This document shows positions 44,751 to 60,268 of a stretch of DNA of 64,000 bases, piece after piece. The DNA is taken from positions 248,001 to 312,000 of the forward strand of contig NZ_JAQFWW010000002.1 in the NCBI RefSeq assembly GCF_027706145.1. The letters run 5' to 3'. The position numbers and the translations under genes were made by a program. The stretch comes from Bacillus changyiensis (GTDB lineage: Bacteria > Bacillota > Bacilli > Bacillales > Bacillaceae). A model generated the notes under the pieces. The model had not been told where the DNA came from, did no database searches, and was given only the letters and a program-made list of their open reading frames with translations. Numbering within the stretch: position 1 is the stretch's first letter; each line of letters begins with the position of its first letter.

Positions 44751-45863
44751 TTACACATACTCTTTTATATGGTCAATACTGCCGCGCTCAAATAGCAGCT
44801 GTTTACTTGGTGATTCAAGCGTATCAATTAAATACGGCTTATAATTAGCGACTTTTGTTGGTTGTTGGGAATATACTGTCAGTTGCTTCACTTTTTTCAG
44901 CAACGTTTCTGGGTCAGCTTTTAGGTTCAAGTGTTGAGAATTCATCCAATCGTCATTGTAAATTGTGTTCAAATAACGTTCCCCACTGTCAGATGCAAGA
45001 CAAAGCACATTCTTCATTCCTTCAGTCTCAGCAACCTTTAATGCAGCCACAAGTGATGCACCAGTACTGCCGCCGACCAAAATACCTTCATGTCTTGCCA
45101 ATGTCCGGCAAGCAATAAAAGCAGACTCATCAGGAACTTTATATATTTCATCAATTAAATCAATGTTTTCAATGTTTGTGGGTGTCCAGCTCAGCCCCAT
45201 CCCTGGTAATAAATAGCCATGTTCATCACCACTGAAAATCGATGATCCGATGGCGTCAACCACAACAATTTTCGTTTTGGAGTCGTGTTCCTTGAAGTAT
45301 CGTGAAATTCCACCAGTCTGTCCACCTGTTGAAACAGCAAGAACGATTGCATCTAGTCCATCTGGAAATTGGCTAGCAATTTCCGGGGCCGTTATATTGT
45401 AATGGGCATCCGCATTGGTCGGATTGAAACATTGGTCAGGACGAAATGAATTTGGAATGTCTCGGTGCAGCTCATTTGCCAATTTGATCCGAGTTTTATG
45501 ATATGAACCACTATCATCTTTTTCTTGAACGACGATGACCTCTGCTCCATATGCTTTTAACATATTCAGATTGGCCTGTGTCGTTTTCGGATCAACTAAA
45601 ATCAGCACGTGATATCCTTTGGCAGCGCCAATCATTGCAAGGGATATCCCAAAATTGCCTGAAGATGATTCAATGATCGTGTCTCCGGGTTTCAACTTAC
45701 CCATTTTTTCAGCCTGTTCAATCATATAAAGTGCAGGACGGTCTTTAATACTGCCAGCAGGATTTCCTCTTTCAATTTTGAGATGCAGATTTGCATGCTT
45801 TCCTTTAATATTTTGCAGTGTAATACAAGGTGTATTTCCCACTAAATCTGTAACATGTGCCAT
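44751..45863 (-). CDS. PLP-dependent cysteine-synthase-fold enzyme (SbnA-like)
   Basis: This 370-residue fold-type II PLP enzyme has the Schiff-base Lys40 in GSIKDRPA, the SSSGNFG substrate loop and the STGGQTGG phosphate-binding loop. It is longer than housekeeping CysK (about 310) and resembles the SbnA/CBS branch that makes unusual amino acids by beta-replacement, such as precursors of 2,3-diaminopropionate. No SbnB-like dehydrogenase is present, so the product may differ. The ATG at 45863 has GGAGG upstream, whereas the frame runs on to 45923 without one. It is first in the five-gene operon. Confidence 0.85.
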   Translation of the reverse strand: MAHVTDLVGNTPCITLQNIKGKHANLHLKIERGNPAGSIKDRPALYMIEQAEKMGKLKPGDTIIESSSGNFGISLAMIGAAKGYHVLILVDPKTTQANLNMLKAYGAEVIVVQEKDDSGSYHKTRIKLANELHRDIPNSFRPDQCFNPTNADAHYNITAPEIASQFPDGLDAIVLAVSTGGQTGGISRYFKEHDSKTKIVVVDAIGSSIFSGDEHGYLLPGMGLSWTPTNIENIDLIDEIYKVPDESAFIACRTLARHEGILVGGSTGASLVAALKVAETEGMKNVLCLASDSGERYLNTIYNDDWMNSQHLNLKADPETLLKKVKQLTVYSQQPTKVANYKPYLIDTLESPSKQLLFERGSIDHIKEYV

Positions 45864-45968
45864 TTTTAAGCCTCCGTTTCTTATTGAAATCCAGATCAAA
45901 CAGCTCGTTAAATGATTGAACACATGCTTTTTTTCTTCAAGAAACCACTCCTCTCGAGCATTTATTCA

Positions 45969-45974
45969 ATTATA
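45969..45974 (-). promoter_or_regulatory. possible -10 box of the ATP-grasp operon
   Basis: TATAAT lies on the minus strand about 105 bases before the PLP gene start, but the -35 region at 17 bases is only T-rich. A perfect TTGACA is present 30 bases upstream, too far to pair. The call is tentative. Confidence 0.35.
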
Positions 45975-46080
45975 TAACATATTTCTTTAAAAAAAGACCA
46001 ACGTTGTCAATTTTGAACATAAATTCCTATTAAAATGATTAAAACCACTTTCCCCCTTAAAAGAGGGTTTATTATCCAGT

Positions 46081-46106
46081 TAAAATATGACAGATGATGA
46101 CGATAA
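46081..46106 (+). promoter_or_regulatory. sigma-D type promoter of the chemoreceptor gene
   Basis: TAAA, 14 bases, then GACGATAA matches the sigma-D pattern (TAAA-N14/15-GCCGATAA) with one mismatch. It lies 31 bases before the start codon. Confidence 0.75.
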
Positions 46107-46137
46107 CTATCTTAACAAGCATTAAGGAGGGTTATCG

Positions 46138-48189
46138 TTGAAGATTTTAGCCTTTAAAAACTGGCCTATACTCTTGAAAATTATGATCTTAATACCTATT
46201 ATTACAGTCCTTTTATCTGTGATGATGGTCATCAACTATAAAAATTCTGCCGATCAGTTAAACACAATGATTACTAAGCAAATGGACGAAACGCTTTCTA
46301 AAACAATTGAACAAATTGACACAAGTCTTACGACACATGAACGAAATCTTACAGCAGTCAAAGCATTAACAGAGGCAAAACAAACACCATTAAGCCGAAA
46401 AGAGTATAGTCAATTTTTTCAGAATATACTACCTGCCAATAAACAAACTTATGGGATAGGTATTTGGTATGAACCTTACATGCACAGCAAGAAAGAAAAA
46501 TTTGTTGCTCCTTATGTATATAAAGATGGTGACCAGCTCGTTTATACAAGAGATTATGAAAAAGCTTCATATAATTATCTCAACCAAGACTGGTATAAAA
46601 ATTCAATTAATACAGATCAAACCGTTTGGTCAGCACCATATTATGATGAGACATTGAAGCAAACCTTCATTACGACATCTTTATCATTTAAAGATCATAA
46701 AGGAAATGCTAGCGGTGTTGTGACAAGTGACTTTGTTTTAGAGTCAATTCAGGAGCTTGTCTCAGATATTAAGGTTCAAAAGACCGGATATGCGGTCTTA
46801 GTCAATGAAAATGGAACATATTTATCAAATCCTGATAAAGAGAAAAGATTAAAAGAAACGATTTCTTCAGATCTTGTCACATCTGAACAATGGGAAAATA
46901 TGAAGAATGGACAACAACACAAAGTTCAGACTTCCATCGATGGAAAGACATATGAACTATATTACGACAAATTGCCAAAAACAAATTGGAAAGTCGTTCT
47001 TATCGCTCCATATGATGAGCTTTACAGTTCACTTTCCACATTGATCAAGCAGCTTATTATGCTTAGTCTGGTCACTATTATTGTGATGATCGCTGTTATA
47101 TTTTTGCTAGGAAGAAAAGTATCTAAAGATACAAAAGTGATCAACGGCTATTTGAAACACTTATCAACAGGTGATTTGACGCATCGTGCAGAGGTAAATT
47201 CAAAAGATGAATTCGGTCAAATGGCAGAATTTTATAATCAATCTGCATCTGCATTGCAAACAATGATGACCGATGTTTCTTCAAGCTCAGAAACAGTTGC
47301 TTCAACAGCAGAAGAGCTGTCCGCTAGCTCTGAAGAAATTTCTTCAGCAATCCATGAAACAGCAAATGCCATGCAAGAGGTGGCAAATGATGCCGGTTCG
47401 CAAAGATCTCTTTCACTGGAAATGTCTAAAACAAGTGAAACACTGCTAAGCGAAATGAGCAAAATGTCTGAAGCAATTGTCCAAGTGAGCAAAAAAGCCG
47501 CTCACTCAACCGAACTTGCAAATGAAGGTAGTGCAACAGTTCAAGAGGTCATCCAAGATATTTCTAACTTGCATACGAAAATTACAGAAACAGCAGAAAA
47601 AATTCAATTACTTGAACAAAAATCAGCTGACATTAACCAAATGGCCAGCCTAATCTCAAGTATTTCTGAACAAACGAATTTGCTCGCCTTAAACGCAGCG
47701 ATTGAAGCTGCAAGAGCAGGTGAATCTGGAAAAGGTTTTGCCGTCGTTGCCGAGGAAGTGCGTAAACTAGCAGAAGAAACAAAAATGGCTTCCACGGAAA
47801 TTACAACCACCATCGAATCTATTAAAGATGAAATTTCCCACTCAGTAGAATCGATGAAAGATAGCCAGCAAGCGGCACATACTGGTATTGCTAAAGTTAG
47901 ACAAACAGGTGAGTCATTTACGAGTATTTATCAATCGATTCATGACGTGACAGCTAATATTCAGAATGTGACAAATGACATCCAAAAAGTCTCGCACAAC
48001 ACAAAACAGATGCGTGATATTGCTCAGCAAGTGCAAGACTTCTCGGTCAAGACAAGTGAGCGGATCAATCACTCATCAGCGTTATCAGAAGAACAATCAT
48101 CGATTACAGCAGAAATTGCCAAAGCATCTGAAGATTTGGCCTACATGGCGCAAAACCTTCAAGAAAAAATTACGCAATTTAACGTGTAA
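46138..48189 (+). CDS. methyl-accepting chemotaxis protein
   Basis: This 683-residue chemoreceptor has an N-terminal membrane helix (about 12-32), a long extracellular dCache-type sensor (to about 300), a second membrane helix (about 300-325), a HAMP linker and a coiled-coil signalling domain with the conserved hairpin [21 protein letters not shown] and [10 protein letters not shown]. It reports ligand binding to CheA/CheW. The ligand is unknown; the dCache layout resembles Bacillus McpC/TlpC-like receptors. The start is TTG with AAGGAGG 8 bases upstream, and a sigma-D promoter precedes it, fitting motility-linked expression. Confidence 0.9.
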   Translation: MKILAFKNWPILLKIMILIPIITVLLSVMMVINYKNSADQLNTMITKQMDETLSKTIEQIDTSLTTHERNLTAVKALTEAKQTPLSRKEYSQFFQNILPANKQTYGIGIWYEPYMHSKKEKFVAPYVYKDGDQLVYTRDYEKASYNYLNQDWYKNSINTDQTVWSAPYYDETLKQTFITTSLSFKDHKGNASGVVTSDFVLESIQELVSDIKVQKTGYAVLVNENGTYLSNPDKEKRLKETISSDLVTSEQWENMKNGQQHKVQTSIDGKTYELYYDKLPKTNWKVVLIAPYDELYSSLSTLIKQLIMLSLVTIIVMIAVIFLLGRKVSKDTKVINGYLKHLSTGDLTHRAEVNSKDEFGQMAEFYNQSASALQTMMTDVSSSSETVASTAEELSASSEEISSAIHETANAMQEVANDAGSQRSLSLEMSKTSETLLSEMSKMSEAIVQVSKKAAHSTELANEGSATVQEVIQDISNLHTKITETAEKIQLLEQKSADINQMASLISSISEQTNLLALNAAIEAARAGESGKGFAVVAEEVRKLAEETKMASTEITTTIESIKDEISHSVESMKDSQQAAHTGIAKVRQTGESFTSIYQSIHDVTANIQNVTNDIQKVSHNTKQMRDIAQQVQDFSVKTSERINHSSALSEEQSSITAEIAKASEDLAYMAQNLQEKITQFNV

Positions 48190-48199
48190 TTTTAACAAA

Positions 48200-48240
48200 C
48201 ACTCGCTTTTCAACAAAAGAAAAGCGAGTGTATTGTTTTT
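48200..48240 (+). terminator. terminator of the chemoreceptor gene
   Basis: A CACTCGCTTTTC/GAAAAGCGAGTG perfect stem is followed by TATTGTTTTT. Confidence 0.9.
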
Positions 48241-48546
48241 AACCACCCTCTCTTATAAGGCAGAGCAGGGAAATGGCATACACAACTTTGAACCAGCATC
48301 TCGATCATGTTGTGATGGCAAACAGGACAAGTCCATTCTCAAATGATTCATCTCTAGATATATAGAGTGAAATCGATGACTCCACAAATAGATACCCTAC
48401 GAAAAGGCCGTTTGGTAATCAATTTTGCTGATCGGGTCAGAGAGCGTTTGGCATCTTGCTTCTTATGATTGCGGCACTGTAAAAAGCATGAATGTAAGCA
48501 TTAGACCAATTAATCGTTTGTTTGCTTGATAAGTCCTGTTTGACTA
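48241..48546. other. gap after the chemoreceptor
   Basis: I see no gene, repeat or regulatory signal in this stretch. Confidence 0.4.
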
Positions 48547-48708
48547 TTATTCCTTTGATTTAGAGAATTTTGTTGAATAACCAGCTGCCAATAAAAAAAG
48601 AATCGCGAGAATATAGGCTACTACCCCTTGATTAAAAATAAAAATGGCAATTAGATGAGATACTATTGCTAAAAATAGAAAGAGAAAGGTATAGATATTG
48701 AAACGCAT
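48547..48708 (-). CDS. 53-residue membrane protein
   Basis: This short gene starts with ATG at 48708, preceded by AAAGGAG at 9 bases, and ends with TAA. The product has two hydrophobic helices (about 6-25 and 29-43) and a polar, lysine-rich tail ending SKFSKSKE-like. I know no function. It lies between the enolase terminator and the chemoreceptor terminator, on its own. The ribosome-binding site and membrane-protein composition support a real gene. Confidence 0.6.
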   Translation of the reverse strand: MRFNIYTFLFLFLAIVSHLIAIFIFNQGVVAYILAILFLLAAGYSTKFSKSKE

Positions 48709-48765
48709 TAGAAACCTCTCCTTTTATTGAGTGTATTTACCATTTTATCATCTGTAAACAAAAAA

Positions 48766-48801
48766 ATGCTTGGCTGCAAGATAGCAGCCAAGCATTTTTT
48801 T
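48766..48801 (-). terminator. terminator of the glycolytic operon
   Basis: An ATGCTTGGCTGC/GCAGCCAAGCAT stem follows eno and is followed by TTTTTTT on the minus strand. Confidence 0.93.
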
Positions 48802-48802
48802 A

Positions 48803-50110
<1,308 letters not shown>

Positions 50111-50119
50111 TTAATATCG

Positions 50120-52421
<2,302 letters not shown>

Positions 52422-52440
52422 TTATGCAGTGTTTTTTTAC

Positions 52441-53625
52441 TTATTTATCGTTTAATGCTTTGACACCTGGAAGTACTTTGCCTTCCATGAATTCTAGTGA
52501 AGCTCCTCCACCTGTTGAAATATGGCTCATTTTATCAGCAAGACCAAATTTTTCAACGGCAGCCGCAGAGTCTCCTCCACCGATCACAGAGTATGTATCT
52601 GTTGCCTCTGCTAAAGCTTCAGCTACTGCTTTTGTTCCCTTAGAAAACGCATCGATTTCAAAGACACCCATCGGTCCGTTCCAAACAACAAGCTTACTGT
52701 TTTTAATGACATCTGCATACGTTTTGCTTGTTTCTGTTCCGATGTCAAGTCCTTCCCAATCACTTGGGATCTCACTGACAGGCACAATTTTCGTATTGGC
52801 GTCAGCTGCAAATTTATCAGCAACTAGGGTATCTGTTGGCATATAGAAGTTTACACCTTTTTCTTTCGCCCGATCCATGAAAGTCTTAGCCAACTCGATT
52901 TTGTCTTCTTCAAGCAAGGAATTTCCAATTTCATGTCCTTGTGCTTTAACGAAAGTATAAGCAAGGCCACCACCGATAATGAGATTATCTACTTTATCAA
53001 GAAGACTTTCGATTACACCGATTTTGTCTTTTACTTTCGCTCCGCCGATAATTGCTGTAAATGGACGTTCAGGGTTTGATAATGCTTTACCAAGTACTTC
53101 AAGCTCTTTTTCCATCAGGAAGCCCGCTACAGCTGGAAGATGCTCAGCAATGCCTGCAGTAGAAGCATGAGCACGGTGAGCCGCTCCAAATGCATCATTC
53201 ACATAAACATCCGCTAAATCAGCAAATGCTTTTGCAAGTTCAGGATCATTTTTTTCTTCTCCTGGGTAGAAACGGACGTTTTCTAAAACAAGAATGTCGC
53301 CATCTTTCATTTCAGAAATTTGCGCTTTTACAGCGTCACCATAAGCTTCATCCGCTTTTTTTACATCTTTGCCTAGCAATTCTCCAAGACGAGTTGCAAC
53401 AGGTGTTAAGCGAAGTTCTTCAGAAACTTGGCCTTTTGGACGACCTAAGTGACTCGCAAGAAGGACTTTTGCTCCCTGCTCTGTTAAATATTGTATGGTC
53501 GGAATTGCAGCACGGATTCTTGTCTCATCTGTCACCTTACCATCTTTCATTGGCACGTTAAAGTCAACACGACAAAAAACAACACGGCCTTTTACATCAA
53601 TGTCTTTTACTGATTTTTTATTCAT
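52441..53625 (-). CDS. pgk: phosphoglycerate kinase
   Basis: Pgk makes ATP from 1,3-bisphosphoglycerate. The 394-residue two-domain protein shows the substrate site [12 protein letters not shown] near the start, SHLGRPKG, and the nucleotide site [13 protein letters not shown] near the end. A terminator-like hairpin separates it from gapA, so it is expressed both by readthrough and possibly from its own promoter, as in B. subtilis. Confidence 0.98.
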   Translation of the reverse strand: MNKKSVKDIDVKGRVVFCRVDFNVPMKDGKVTDETRIRAAIPTIQYLTEQGAKVLLASHLGRPKGQVSEELRLTPVATRLGELLGKDVKKADEAYGDAVKAQISEMKDGDILVLENVRFYPGEEKNDPELAKAFADLADVYVNDAFGAAHRAHASTAGIAEHLPAVAGFLMEKELEVLGKALSNPERPFTAIIGGAKVKDKIGVIESLLDKVDNLIIGGGLAYTFVKAQGHEIGNSLLEEDKIELAKTFMDRAKEKGVNFYMPTDTLVADKFAADANTKIVPVSEIPSDWEGLDIGTETSKTYADVIKNSKLVVWNGPMGVFEIDAFSKGTKAVAEALAEATDTYSVIGGGDSAAAVEKFGLADKMSHISTGGGASLEFMEGKVLPGVKALNDK

Positions 53626-53679
53626 GACTTCAGGAGATCCTCCTTTAATTGCTTTTGATGATGCTATACGTTGAAAAAA

Positions 53680-53706
53680 GGGAAAGGGAGTGTGTATCCC
53701 CTTCCC
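53680..53706 (-). terminator. partial terminator between gapA and pgk
   Basis: A GGGAAGGGGA/TCCCTTTCCC stem is followed by TTTTTTC on the minus strand. It explains higher expression of cggR-gapA than of the downstream genes. Confidence 0.8.
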
Positions 53707-53765
53707 CTGTCCGCTTTCATTATAGCGTTTCTCTTACTTTTAGAACCAAATCTGATCCTTTTGAA

Positions 53766-55849
<2,084 letters not shown>

Positions 55850-55877
55850 ACTAAAACGGTCCTTTCATCTCGTAGTG

Positions 55878-55915
55878 GACTAATAATGTCCCACTGTGAC
55901 TGAAAACGTCCCACC
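55878..55915 (-). promoter_or_regulatory. CggR operator
   Basis: Two direct GTGGGAC repeats (plus-strand GTCCCAC at 55889-55895 and 55909-55915), 20 bases apart, each followed by an AT-rich part and a GTC/GTCC. This is the known CggR operator layout, between the promoter and cggR. Confidence 0.85.
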
Positions 55916-55951
55916 TCAGCCAAAAAAAAATTACTCCTGCTTTCACCTATT

Positions 55952-55980
55952 ATTGTAACAGGGGCATATTTTTTATTCAA
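55952..55980 (-). promoter_or_regulatory. sigma-A promoter of the cggR-gapA operon
   Basis: On the minus strand TTGAAT and TACAAT are separated by 17 bases. The CggR operator starts 37 bases downstream of the -10 box, so bound CggR would act as a roadblock. Confidence 0.8.
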
Positions 55981-56129
55981 CTATTTAGCGCCCATTTTTT
56001 GAAATATTGACGATCAAGTGTACTTTTTCAGAGAACTTCTATAACTTTTTCATGTCAATCGAGTCGGTCCGCCCAAAGAAAGCGCTGACACGAAGAACAA
56101 TGATTGCCTTATCTATTTATAGACAATCA

Positions 56130-56879
56130 TCACTTTATGATTTTCGTATATTTACTATAATAGTCTTCAACATGAGAATTCAATTGATGGTCTGTAATGA
56201 GTGCTGTAATGTCTCTCACATCATAAAATGTAAAAAATGCTTCTATTGAGAACTTTGTGCTATCAGCAAGGATATAACGATCAATTGTATGATTCAAAAC
56301 AAGCTGTAAACCGTAACCTTCTTCTTCATTAGCTGTTGTGATGTTTGTTCCAGAAATCCCATTCGTACCAATAAAAGCTTTCTTTACTTTAATTTCAGTT
56401 AATAACTTATTTGCAAAATATCCATAAAAAGTTCCGGTTTTTTTACGGTAACGACCACCGGTTAGTATCACTTCAATATTAGGCATATTTTGAACACGTT
56501 GAAAAACATTAATAGAATTTGTCACTACATTCACATGTTTATCACCTAAATAATCAAAGATGGAATCGCTTGTTGTTCCGGAACCGATAAAAACAGTATC
56601 ATGGTCAGAAATGAGATCAGCACAAATCTTACCGATGTGTTTTTTAAATTCAACATTAATATCTTGCTTTTGATTGTGAGATAATTCGATATAATGAGAA
56701 TCTCTTTTTTTCGCTCCTCCGTGAACACGGATCAACAGTCCGTCATTTTCTAACGCCTGTAAATCTCTGCGAATCGTCATATCTGTTACATCAAGTTGTT
56801 TTGCCAATTCTACAACTTCAACCGTCTGATTTTTATCGAGCATAGCAAGAATCGCTCGGTATCTCTCTTCTTTAATCAT
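56130..56879 (-). CDS. lacR: DeoR-family repressor, LacR-like
   Basis: This 249-residue DeoR regulator has the N-terminal helix-turn-helix VVELAKQLDVTDMTIRRDLQAL and a sugar-phosphate sensor with GSGTTSDSIFDYLG. It follows lacD on the same strand, separated by a small terminator, and should control the tagatose-6-phosphate genes, likely with tagatose-6-phosphate as inducer. A paralogue of similar sequence sits at the other end of the operon. Confidence 0.82.
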   Translation of the reverse strand: MIKEERYRAILAMLDKNQTVEVVELAKQLDVTDMTIRRDLQALENDGLLIRVHGGAKKRDSHYIELSHNQKQDINVEFKKHIGKICADLISDHDTVFIGSGTTSDSIFDYLGDKHVNVVTNSINVFQRVQNMPNIEVILTGGRYRKKTGTFYGYFANKLLTEIKVKKAFIGTNGISGTNITTANEEEGYGLQLVLNHTIDRYILADSTKFSIEAFFTFYDVRDITALITDHQLNSHVEDYYSKYTKIIK

Positions 56880-56960
56880 TTAGACACCTACATTTATTAG
56901 CATTGTTAATTGCAATGTACAATAACTGGTATAGTGATGTCAACCTAATAGAGAGCGTAT

Positions 56961-56974
56961 TGTAAGCGGTTTAA
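56961..56974. promoter_or_regulatory. possible cre site upstream of lacR
   Basis: TGTAAGCGGTTTAA matches the catabolite-response element pattern except for one position near the end. It lies between lacD and lacR and may bring CcpA control to lacR. Confidence 0.4.
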
Positions 56975-56990
56975 TTGAAACGAAGTAAAA

Positions 56991-57010
56991 GACTGCCCCA
57001 TTCAGCAGTC
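56991..57010 (-). terminator. terminator after lacD
   Basis: A GACTGC/GCAGTC stem is followed by TTTTAC on the minus strand, just past the lacD stop. Confidence 0.6.
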
Positions 57011-57025
57011 CTTGTCATCTATTTT

Positions 57026-58036
57026 TTATTTTACAACAACAGATTCTTTTGTTCCATACTGTGACCACCATGGAGAAGCGGTTTCTTTTAAAACATGATT
57101 CAAATTCTTAATATTTTCACGACCGACATTTTTTAACCAGTCTGTCGCTTTTTCTTTGCCAAATTTCGCAAACGGTTCAACGCCATTTCTCCATGTGGCA
57201 CGACCGCACAATACACCATTAAATGTAGACCCTGCTTCTTTAGCAAATACAAGTGTTTTTTGAAATAACTCTGCTGAAACACCAGCACTTAAGAAAATAA
57301 ATGGCAATGTGGATACATCTGATTGTTCTTTAAAATAGTGTTTTGCTTCATCCTTTGTATATACAACTTCACCCGTGGTAAAACCTTCGACATAGTTCAT
57401 ATTGACTGGTACTTCTACTTTTAACACATCAACAGCATAACGCGGTTTGCAAAACTCACGAACAGCATCATTCACTTTATGAGGTTTGACCTTAGCATAC
57501 TCGATACCTTTCACATCATTGTTTTTGGCATCGTAAGAGACAATTTCTAAGAAATACGGTAGATCTTCAGCTATACATTCTGATCCGATTCGTTCTACGA
57601 ATGCTTGTTTTTGATCATTCGTTTGTTGAGATTCATCTACATCATAATAAAGAAGTAATTTAACGGCATCTGCACCTTTTTCTTTTAAACGTTTAACAGA
57701 CCAGTTTGGCAGAAGATCCGGGAGACGCCCTTCAATGGAAGCATCATAGCCTGTTTTTTCATAAGCAACAAGCAACCCCGCGTTCTGGTCTCTGTTTTCA
57801 GCTGCAGTCCAACCGAATTCTGGATCTAATAGAATAGAAGAAGCATATGGTGTTAGTTCTTTTGAAACAAGTACTTTAAAACGTTCTAAGCTAGATGGGA
57901 CATGATTCCCTTCATTGTATGAGGCAATCATTTTTTGCAAAGATCCGCGCTGATCAATTGCTAACGCCCCAATAATTCCATTTTCATCAGAAAGTTTTTT
58001 TAATCCTTCATATTTACCCTTTGATATATTTAACAT
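57026..58036 (-). CDS. lacD: tagatose-1,6-bisphosphate aldolase LacD
   Basis: LacD splits tagatose-1,6-bisphosphate into dihydroxyacetone phosphate and glyceraldehyde-3-phosphate. The 336-residue class I aldolase is recognisable by IIGALAIDQRGSLQKMI at the start, LKVEVPVN (Schiff-base Lys strand) and PFIFLSAGVSAELF. The ATG at 58036 has GGAG at 8 bases; a GTG nine bases upstream overlaps that site. It is the last gene of lacABCD, 13 bases after lacC. Confidence 0.93.
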   Translation of the reverse strand: MLNISKGKYEGLKKLSDENGIIGALAIDQRGSLQKMIASYNEGNHVPSSLERFKVLVSKELTPYASSILLDPEFGWTAAENRDQNAGLLVAYEKTGYDASIEGRLPDLLPNWSVKRLKEKGADAVKLLLYYDVDESQQTNDQKQAFVERIGSECIAEDLPYFLEIVSYDAKNNDVKGIEYAKVKPHKVNDAVREFCKPRYAVDVLKVEVPVNMNYVEGFTTGEVVYTKDEAKHYFKEQSDVSTLPFIFLSAGVSAELFQKTLVFAKEAGSTFNGVLCGRATWRNGVEPFAKFGKEKATDWLKNVGRENIKNLNHVLKETASPWWSQYGTKESVVVK

Positions 58037-58049
58037 GCCAGTCACTCCA

Positions 58050-58985
58050 TTAAAGTTTTTGAACTTCCACTAGACTTGCATAATGAGTAAATTTTGCTTG
58101 ATCCACATAACCTGTTTGCGCCTCCATTGCATTGAGAAGTCCAGCAGCCATACCGTACTTCAAAACAAACTCATCATTGAGATTCATTTCGATCGCTTTG
58201 GCTAATCCGGCCACAGTTGCATCTCCTGAGCCGACCGGATTGACAACGTTAATTCTCGGAATTTCAACATGATAAAAAACATTTTCATGTTTAACGAAAG
58301 CTCCCTCTGCACCTTGTGAGACAACAATCCATGGAATGCCAGCAAACATTTGATGGTTCAATATTTTTTTCCATTCAGCTTGGTCATTCCCAATGGAACA
58401 ACCCAAGATTTGTCTTAACTCATTTACATTCGGCTTAATTAAATATGGTAGAGCTTTTTTATTCCGCAATGATTCTGTTAATGATTCACCAGAAGTATCT
58501 AAAATAACTGGAATATGATTTTCTCGAGCGATCTGTAACATCTCAGAATAGACGTCTTTTGTGAATCCATTCACAATACTACCTGAAATCGTGACCACTG
58601 CTATGTTGTTCAGCAGCTGACGAAAATGGTTTAAAAACAGCTTCTGGTCATCTTTGGTTAATGTCGGACCAGATTCAAGAATTTCTGTTTGCATCTGCTC
58701 ATGTAAAATAGCAATACAATTTCTAGGTTCTTGATTTGTATGAAGAAACTGGTGTTTCATTTGGTCTTGATCTAGCAATCTTTCAATCAATTGACCTAAT
58801 GATCCGCCTAGTACACCGGTGGATATGACGTCCATCCCTAATAAATGAGCAACTCTAGCAACATTTAATCCTTTTCCGCCTGCTGTTTTACTAGTATCAG
58901 CAACTCGATTGACATCATCGAGCTTGAGTTGATCAAGGCGATAAGAAATATCCACAGAAGGATTTAAGGTGACGGCTAACAGCAT
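58050..58985 (-). CDS. lacC: tagatose-6-phosphate kinase LacC
   Basis: LacC phosphorylates tagatose-6-phosphate to the 1,6-bisphosphate. The 311-residue PfkB-family kinase has the N-terminal TAGGKGLNVARVAHLLG motif and the C-terminal NPVGSGDATVAG with the catalytic Asp. The ATG at 58985 is chosen because AAGGAG lies 8 bases upstream. It starts 25 bases after lacB. Confidence 0.92.
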   Translation of the reverse strand: MLLAVTLNPSVDISYRLDQLKLDDVNRVADTSKTAGGKGLNVARVAHLLGMDVISTGVLGGSLGQLIERLLDQDQMKHQFLHTNQEPRNCIAILHEQMQTEILESGPTLTKDDQKLFLNHFRQLLNNIAVVTISGSIVNGFTKDVYSEMLQIARENHIPVILDTSGESLTESLRNKKALPYLIKPNVNELRQILGCSIGNDQAEWKKILNHQMFAGIPWIVVSQGAEGAFVKHENVFYHVEIPRINVVNPVGSGDATVAGLAKAIEMNLNDEFVLKYGMAAGLLNAMEAQTGYVDQAKFTHYASLVEVQKL

Positions 58986-59010
58986 GAACAACTCTCCTTT
59001 ATATCATCAC

Positions 59011-59529
59011 TTAATCGTGATATTCTCCGCGATCCCATTTTGCAAGCAACTCATCAAAAAAATGCTGATTTCCCATTTGATTTTCTGTTGCATGATCTAA
59101 ATCATTTATTTTTTTAATTAACTTTTGATTGTCAGGAGTTTCTTTGTATTCGCTTTCAACGAAAGTATCAATAATGGATTGGATAACATGCAATCCGGTA
59201 ATCTTTCCACCAACCCCAATCACATTGGCATTTAATTGTTCTTTTGCATATTTTGCTGTTGTTAAATCACGGACAAGTGCTACACGAGCGCCAGGCACTT
59301 TACAAGCAGAGGTGGAAATACCAACTCCTGTTCCACATAAAACCACACCTAAGTCTGCTTTACTGGCAACAACTTCTTCAGCTACTTTTTTCCCGAATAT
59401 CGGGTAATGAGTTCTTGTCATATCATAAGTACCAACATCAATCACATCATGCCCTTGACTTTTCAGATAATCTGAGACTTGCATTTTTATATCCGTTACA
59501 ATATGGTCACAACCTATAGCAATCTTCAT
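59011..59529 (-). CDS. lacB: galactose-6-phosphate isomerase subunit LacB
   Basis: LacA and LacB together convert galactose-6-phosphate to tagatose-6-phosphate. This 172-residue subunit has the RpiB fold: IGCDHIVTD at the start and the [19 protein letters not shown] active-site loop. Size matches staphylococcal LacB. It lies 13 bases after lacA with AGGAGG upstream. Confidence 0.93.
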   Translation of the reverse strand: MKIAIGCDHIVTDIKMQVSDYLKSQGHDVIDVGTYDMTRTHYPIFGKKVAEEVVASKADLGVVLCGTGVGISTSACKVPGARVALVRDLTTAKYAKEQLNANVIGVGGKITGLHVIQSIIDTFVESEYKETPDNQKLIKKINDLDHATENQMGNQHFFDELLAKWDRGEYHD

Positions 59530-59542
59530 ATTGTTTTCCTCC

Positions 59543-59971
59543 TTAGCACATTTTATTTAGCATATCTACACGAATTTGATGACGTCCTGCAGCATATTCA
59601 GATTTCAAAAATGCATCAACACAAGCTTTTGCTAATTCTTCACCAACAATGCCAGATCCTAGAGCAATCGCCATTGTATTGTTATGATTGCGAGTCATTT
59701 TGGCGGAATGTTCATCAGAAACTTCTGCACAAATCATCCCTTTACATTTATTCGCTGCCATAAATGAACCGGCACCAAACTGATCAATTAAAATACCGCG
59801 ATCACCTTTATTGTCAAGGAGTGCTTGGACAACACGTGTAGTGGAGTCAACAAAGTCTAGATTTGTTTCTGGTGTTTGATCAATCACTTCATACCCCTGT
59901 TTGGTCAGGTAATCTTTTAATACTTCTTTTAAATGTATCCCATCTTGATCTGCGCCAATGAGTACTTTCAT
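59543..59971 (-). CDS. lacA: galactose-6-phosphate isomerase subunit LacA
   Basis: This 142-residue RpiB-fold subunit starts [16 protein letters not shown] and has the [20 protein letters not shown] loop, the non-cysteine variant found in LacA. The ATG at 59971 is preceded by GAGGAG; the frame runs 16 codons further without a site, and this length matches staphylococcal LacA. It is the first gene of the operon, with a strong promoter upstream. Confidence 0.92.
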   Translation of the reverse strand: MKVLIGADQDGIHLKEVLKDYLTKQGYEVIDQTPETNLDFVDSTTRVVQALLDNKGDRGILIDQFGAGSFMAANKCKGMICAEVSDEHSAKMTRNHNNTMAIALGSGIVGEELAKACVDAFLKSEYAAGRHQIRVDMLNKMC

Positions 59972-60084
59972 CTTTACTCCTCTTTTCTTTATTTTTAATA
60001 AATAATCATTTCGTTTCAAACATTATCGATATTATTTTAACAACTATTCAGCTTTTATAATGTTTGAAAATGTTCTATGATGTT

Positions 60085-60113
60085 AGATTATCATGTTCGT
60101 TTATAGCTGTCAA
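60085..60113 (-). promoter_or_regulatory. sigma-A promoter of lacABCD
   Basis: On the minus strand TTGACA and TAATCT are 17 bases apart. Repeated AACAT/AACGAAC elements within and after the promoter could be DeoR-family operator half-sites. Confidence 0.75.
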
Positions 60114-60186
60114 TGATCTACAAAACAGATTGTTTTTTCTTCATAAGCCCAAGTTCCCCCTTGATATATTCGCTTTTATTTAGAAG

Positions 60187-60215
60187 TTGACAAAAAGTTG
60201 GTTTCAATTTATTCT
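60187..60215 (+). promoter_or_regulatory. promoter of the divergent deoR-like gene
   Basis: TTGACA and TATTCT are separated by 17 bases on the plus strand, about 54 bases before the broken reading frame. The AACGAAC motif that also occurs in the lac promoter follows it at 60226. Confidence 0.65.
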
Positions 60216-60268
60216 TAATTTACAAAACGAACAATAACAAACAAATAAGGAGGCAAAAACAGGAGTTC

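Noticed and set aside
45863..45923. Upstream extension of the PLP enzyme to 45923
   Set aside because: The extra 20 residues do not match the family, and the ATG at 45863 has a strong GGAGG site.
53190..53561. 123-codon plus-strand frame opposite pgk
   Set aside because: It is a mirror frame of a highly biased gene, with no start signals.
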